Of a stretch of 64,000 bases of DNA, positions 62,872-64,000 are shown piece by piece. The stretch's first letter is position 1, and each line of letters starts with the position of its first letter. This DNA is from Chloroflexota bacterium (lineage in GTDB: Bacteria; Chloroflexota; Anaerolineae; Promineifilales; Promineifilaceae). The DNA is taken from contig JAGOMA010000016.1 in NCBI GenBank assembly GCA_017993775.1, forward strand, positions 1 to 64,000, in the 5' to 3' direction. The position numbers and the translations under genes were made by a program. The notes beneath the pieces are model-generated. The model was not told the origin of the DNA and made no database searches. It was given only the letters and a program-made list of their open reading frames with translations.

Positions 62872-63741
62872 CTATGTTCTTACAATCTGGTCGGTCATGC
62901 GGGCCACGCGCACCATGGCCTGCACATCATGGACCCGCACCACATCCGCGCCGCGCTCGATGCCGATGGCGATAGTGGCAGCAGTGCCTTCCACCCGTTG
63001 GTCTGGCGGCAAATCCAACGTGTAGCCAATAAATGATTTGCGCGATGGGCCAATTAAAATAGGAAACCCCATCTTTTTGAAGTGATCCAGGTGGTTTAAC
63101 AATTGGATATTTTGGGCGACCGTTTTGCCAAATCCGATGCCCGGATCCAAAATGATTTGCCGGTCTTGCACACCAGCCAAACGGGCGATGGTGATGCTTT
63201 CTTCGAGTTCATGGGCCACATCGGCCAGCAAATCGTCGTAGTGGATGCCCACGTAACGACCGCCAAGGCGTGCGGCCTGGGCGACATTTTTGGGTTGGCT
63301 GCGATTGTGCATAATCACGACGGGGCAGCCGGTTTTGGCGATCAGCGGCGCCATAGCCGCGTCCATCCGCAGCCCCCATACGTCGTTAATCCAATTTGCG
63401 CCGGCGGCCAAAGCGGCTTCAGCGACGTTGGCGCGGTATGTGTCTACGGAAATTACTGCGCTGACGCTTTGGCGCACGGCCGTAATGACTGGCAAAATGC
63501 GGGCTAACTCTTCAGCTTCGGAAACAGGTTCGCTGCCTGGGCGTGTGCTCTCGCCGCCAATGTCGATGATGTCGGCGCCATCGGCGATGAATTGCTGCGC
63601 CTGGGCGACTGCGCGGGTGACGGCCGTTTCCCCACCTGCCAGGCCGTCACCAGAAAAGCTGTCCGGCGTGACATTGAGGATGCCCATAATATAGGTACGC
63701 TGCCCCCAAATAAAAGCGTTGTCTGGTGTGCCGCCGCCCAA
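62872..63741 (-). CDS. folP: Dihydropteroate synthase
   Basis: 289 residues; condenses 6-hydroxymethyl-dihydropterin diphosphate with p-aminobenzoate. MGILNVTPDSFSGDG, DIIDIGGESTRPGSEPVS, WINDVWGL, LDPGIGFGKT and GPSRKSFIG are diagnostic. Start is probably TTG at 63741, three bases after the folK stop, with AGGGG upstream; the next ATG falls inside the conserved core. Confidence 0.94.
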   Translation of the reverse strand: MGGGTPDNAFIWGQRTYIMGILNVTPDSFSGDGLAGGETAVTRAVAQAQQFIADGADIIDIGGESTRPGSEPVSEAEELARILPVITAVRQSVSAVISVDTYRANVAEAALAAGANWINDVWGLRMDAAMAPLIAKTGCPVVIMHNRSQPKNVAQAARLGGRYVGIHYDDLLADVAHELEESITIARLAGVQDRQIILDPGIGFGKTVAQNIQLLNHLDHFKKMGFPILIGPSRKSFIGYTLDLPPDQRVEGTAATIAIGIERGADVVRVHDVQAMVRVARMTDQIVRT

Positions 63742-63744
63742 CCC

Positions 63745-64000
63745 CTAATCCCCCATTACCTGAAAGTTGGGCTGCTGCGGTAGACGGTAAACGGCCGTCG
63801 AGTACACTCTGGCTAACATCTGAACAACGGTTTCCCCTGTCTGTGGATGGACAAAATCTGGCGCAATATCGGCCAGTGGCGCGAGTACAAAAGCCCGTTC
63901 GTCAACAAAAGGATGCGGGATGATCAGCCTGTCATCCTGGATCATCTGGTCATCATAAAACAAAATATCGATGTCGATCAGGCGCGGTCCCCACTTGTAG
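63745..64000 (-). CDS. folK: 2-amino-4-hydroxy-6-hydroxymethyldihydropteridine pyrophosphokinase (3' part)
   Basis: The C-terminal 84 residues only; the gene continues beyond the right edge. [17 protein letters not shown] and [21 protein letters not shown] are the FolK signature and C-terminal motif. Supplies the substrate of the adjacent FolP; stop TAG at 63745-63747. Confidence 0.9.
   Translation of the reverse strand, partial: YKWGPRLIDIDILFYDDQMIQDDRLIIPHPFVDERAFVLAPLADIAPDFVHPQTGETVVQMLARVYSTAVYRLPQQPNFQVMGD

Larger units (their letters stand above)
148..63798. repeat. Dispersed octamer palindrome ACGGCCGT (HIP1-like), ~125 copies
   Basis: Hand scan finds about 125 exact copies of ACGGCCGT, often flanked by A on the left and T on the right. 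A random sequence of about 58% G+C would hold about two. Start positions include 148, 799, 1594, 1721, 1875, 2751, 2925, 3528, 4231, 4896, 5085, 5598, 5715, 6060, 6627, 8013, 8159, 8923, 9786, 9972, 10337, 10349, 11285, 12325, 12601, 12859, 13111, 13732, 14289, 15530, 16516, 16633, 17509, 19397, 19552, 20042, 20390, 21561, 21923, 22972, 23202, 23352, 24154, 24335, 24564, 25473, 25489, 25632, 26176, 26332, 26830, 27208, 27955, 28487, 29253, 29713, 30295, 30663, 30822, 32013, 32050, 32539, 32728, 33169, 33782, 34473, 36191, 36383, 36411, 36467, 36628, 38165, 38598, 39194, 40631, 41223, 41707, 42703, 43443, 43581, 43989, 44009, 44515, 44976, 45262, 45367, 45732, 46432, 46965, 47679, 47756, 48380, 49044, 49329, 49806, 50124, 50309, 51119, 51509, 52427, 52972, 53100, 53609, 54453, 54933, 55050, 55122, 55281, 55678, 56275, 57271, 57788, 58549, 58953, 59437, 59755, 59859, 60683, 61506, 62208, 62362, 62838, 63476, 63620 and 63791. 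Near variants (ACGGCCGC, ACGGCCGA) are few. Confidence 0.95.

Noticed and set aside
1..64000. CRISPR arrays, tRNA or rRNA genes, prophage genes
   Set aside because: No evenly spaced direct repeats with unique spacers, no tRNA arms or conserved rRNA text, and no phage structural or integrase genes were seen while reading both strands. A dedicated tRNA scan could not be run.

Overview
The window looks like a chromosomal segment of a free-living, heterotrophic member of the Chloroflexota (Anaerolineae/Caldilineae-like). This is an inference from protein style (MalT-like LuxR regulators, MttB-family proteins, BrnT/BrnA and UPF0175 toxin-antitoxin pairs, secreted proteins ending in a 'YLP' tail) and moderately high G+C; no rRNA or other marker gene is present. 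No tRNA, rRNA, CRISPR array, intact insertion sequence, phage gene or plasmid gene was seen.

Layout. 0.1-1.7 kb: chorismate mutase and DAHP synthase (shikimate pathway). 2-8 kb: secreted DUF6345 protein, GH43 glycosidase, a tandem creatininase-like hydrolase and a membrane protein. 8-13.7 kb: PIN/UPF0175 toxin-antitoxin pair, MttB-like methyltransferase, SAM methyltransferase, S9 peptidase and BrnT/BrnA pair. 13.7-21.5 kb: complete oligopeptide ABC importer (binding protein, two permeases, two ATPases) divergent from a DmpA-type aminopeptidase. 21.7-24.5 kb: a compact operon of a lipoyl H-protein-like carrier, two DGC-domain cysteine proteins, an OsmC-like protein, a CPNC mini-thioredoxin and an ArsR regulator, preceded by two identical inverted-repeat operators; this is the best candidate for an undescribed system. 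24.5-31.8 kb: rhomboid protease, protein phosphatase, MalT-like regulator, then a lipoprotein/small protein/membrane protein/hydrolase cluster. 32-39.8 kb: membrane protein, unknowns, a response-regulator relic, and a sugar-acid cluster (mannonate-type SDR, LarA-like protein, gluconokinase). 40-42 kb: FadB-type beta-oxidation protein. 42.3-46 kb: CDP-glucose dehydratase, NifU-domain protein, CopC-like protein, lipoprotein, and a gene remnant of a ferredoxin-FAD oxidoreductase. 46.3-48.8 kb: second MttB-like protein divergent from its probable corrinoid protein. 49-56 kb: MFS and YitT membrane proteins, CocE-type hydrolase, CapA-like lipoprotein, unknown. 56.6-62.8 kb: beta-oxidation operon (two acyl-CoA dehydrogenases, hydroxyacyl-CoA dehydrogenase/hydratase fusion, thiolase). 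62.9-64 kb: folP and the 3' part of folK, cut by the window edge.

The most striking feature belongs to no gene. The octamer palindrome ACGGCCGT occurs about 125 times by hand count, roughly every 500 bases, in genes on both strands and in intergenic DNA. Chance would give only about two. It resembles the cyanobacterial HIP1 phenomenon but with a different word. It forces recurring tripeptides (TAV, NGR/DGR) into unrelated proteins, and one closely spaced pair forms an intrinsic terminator. Several further families of intergenic stem-loops recur across the window.
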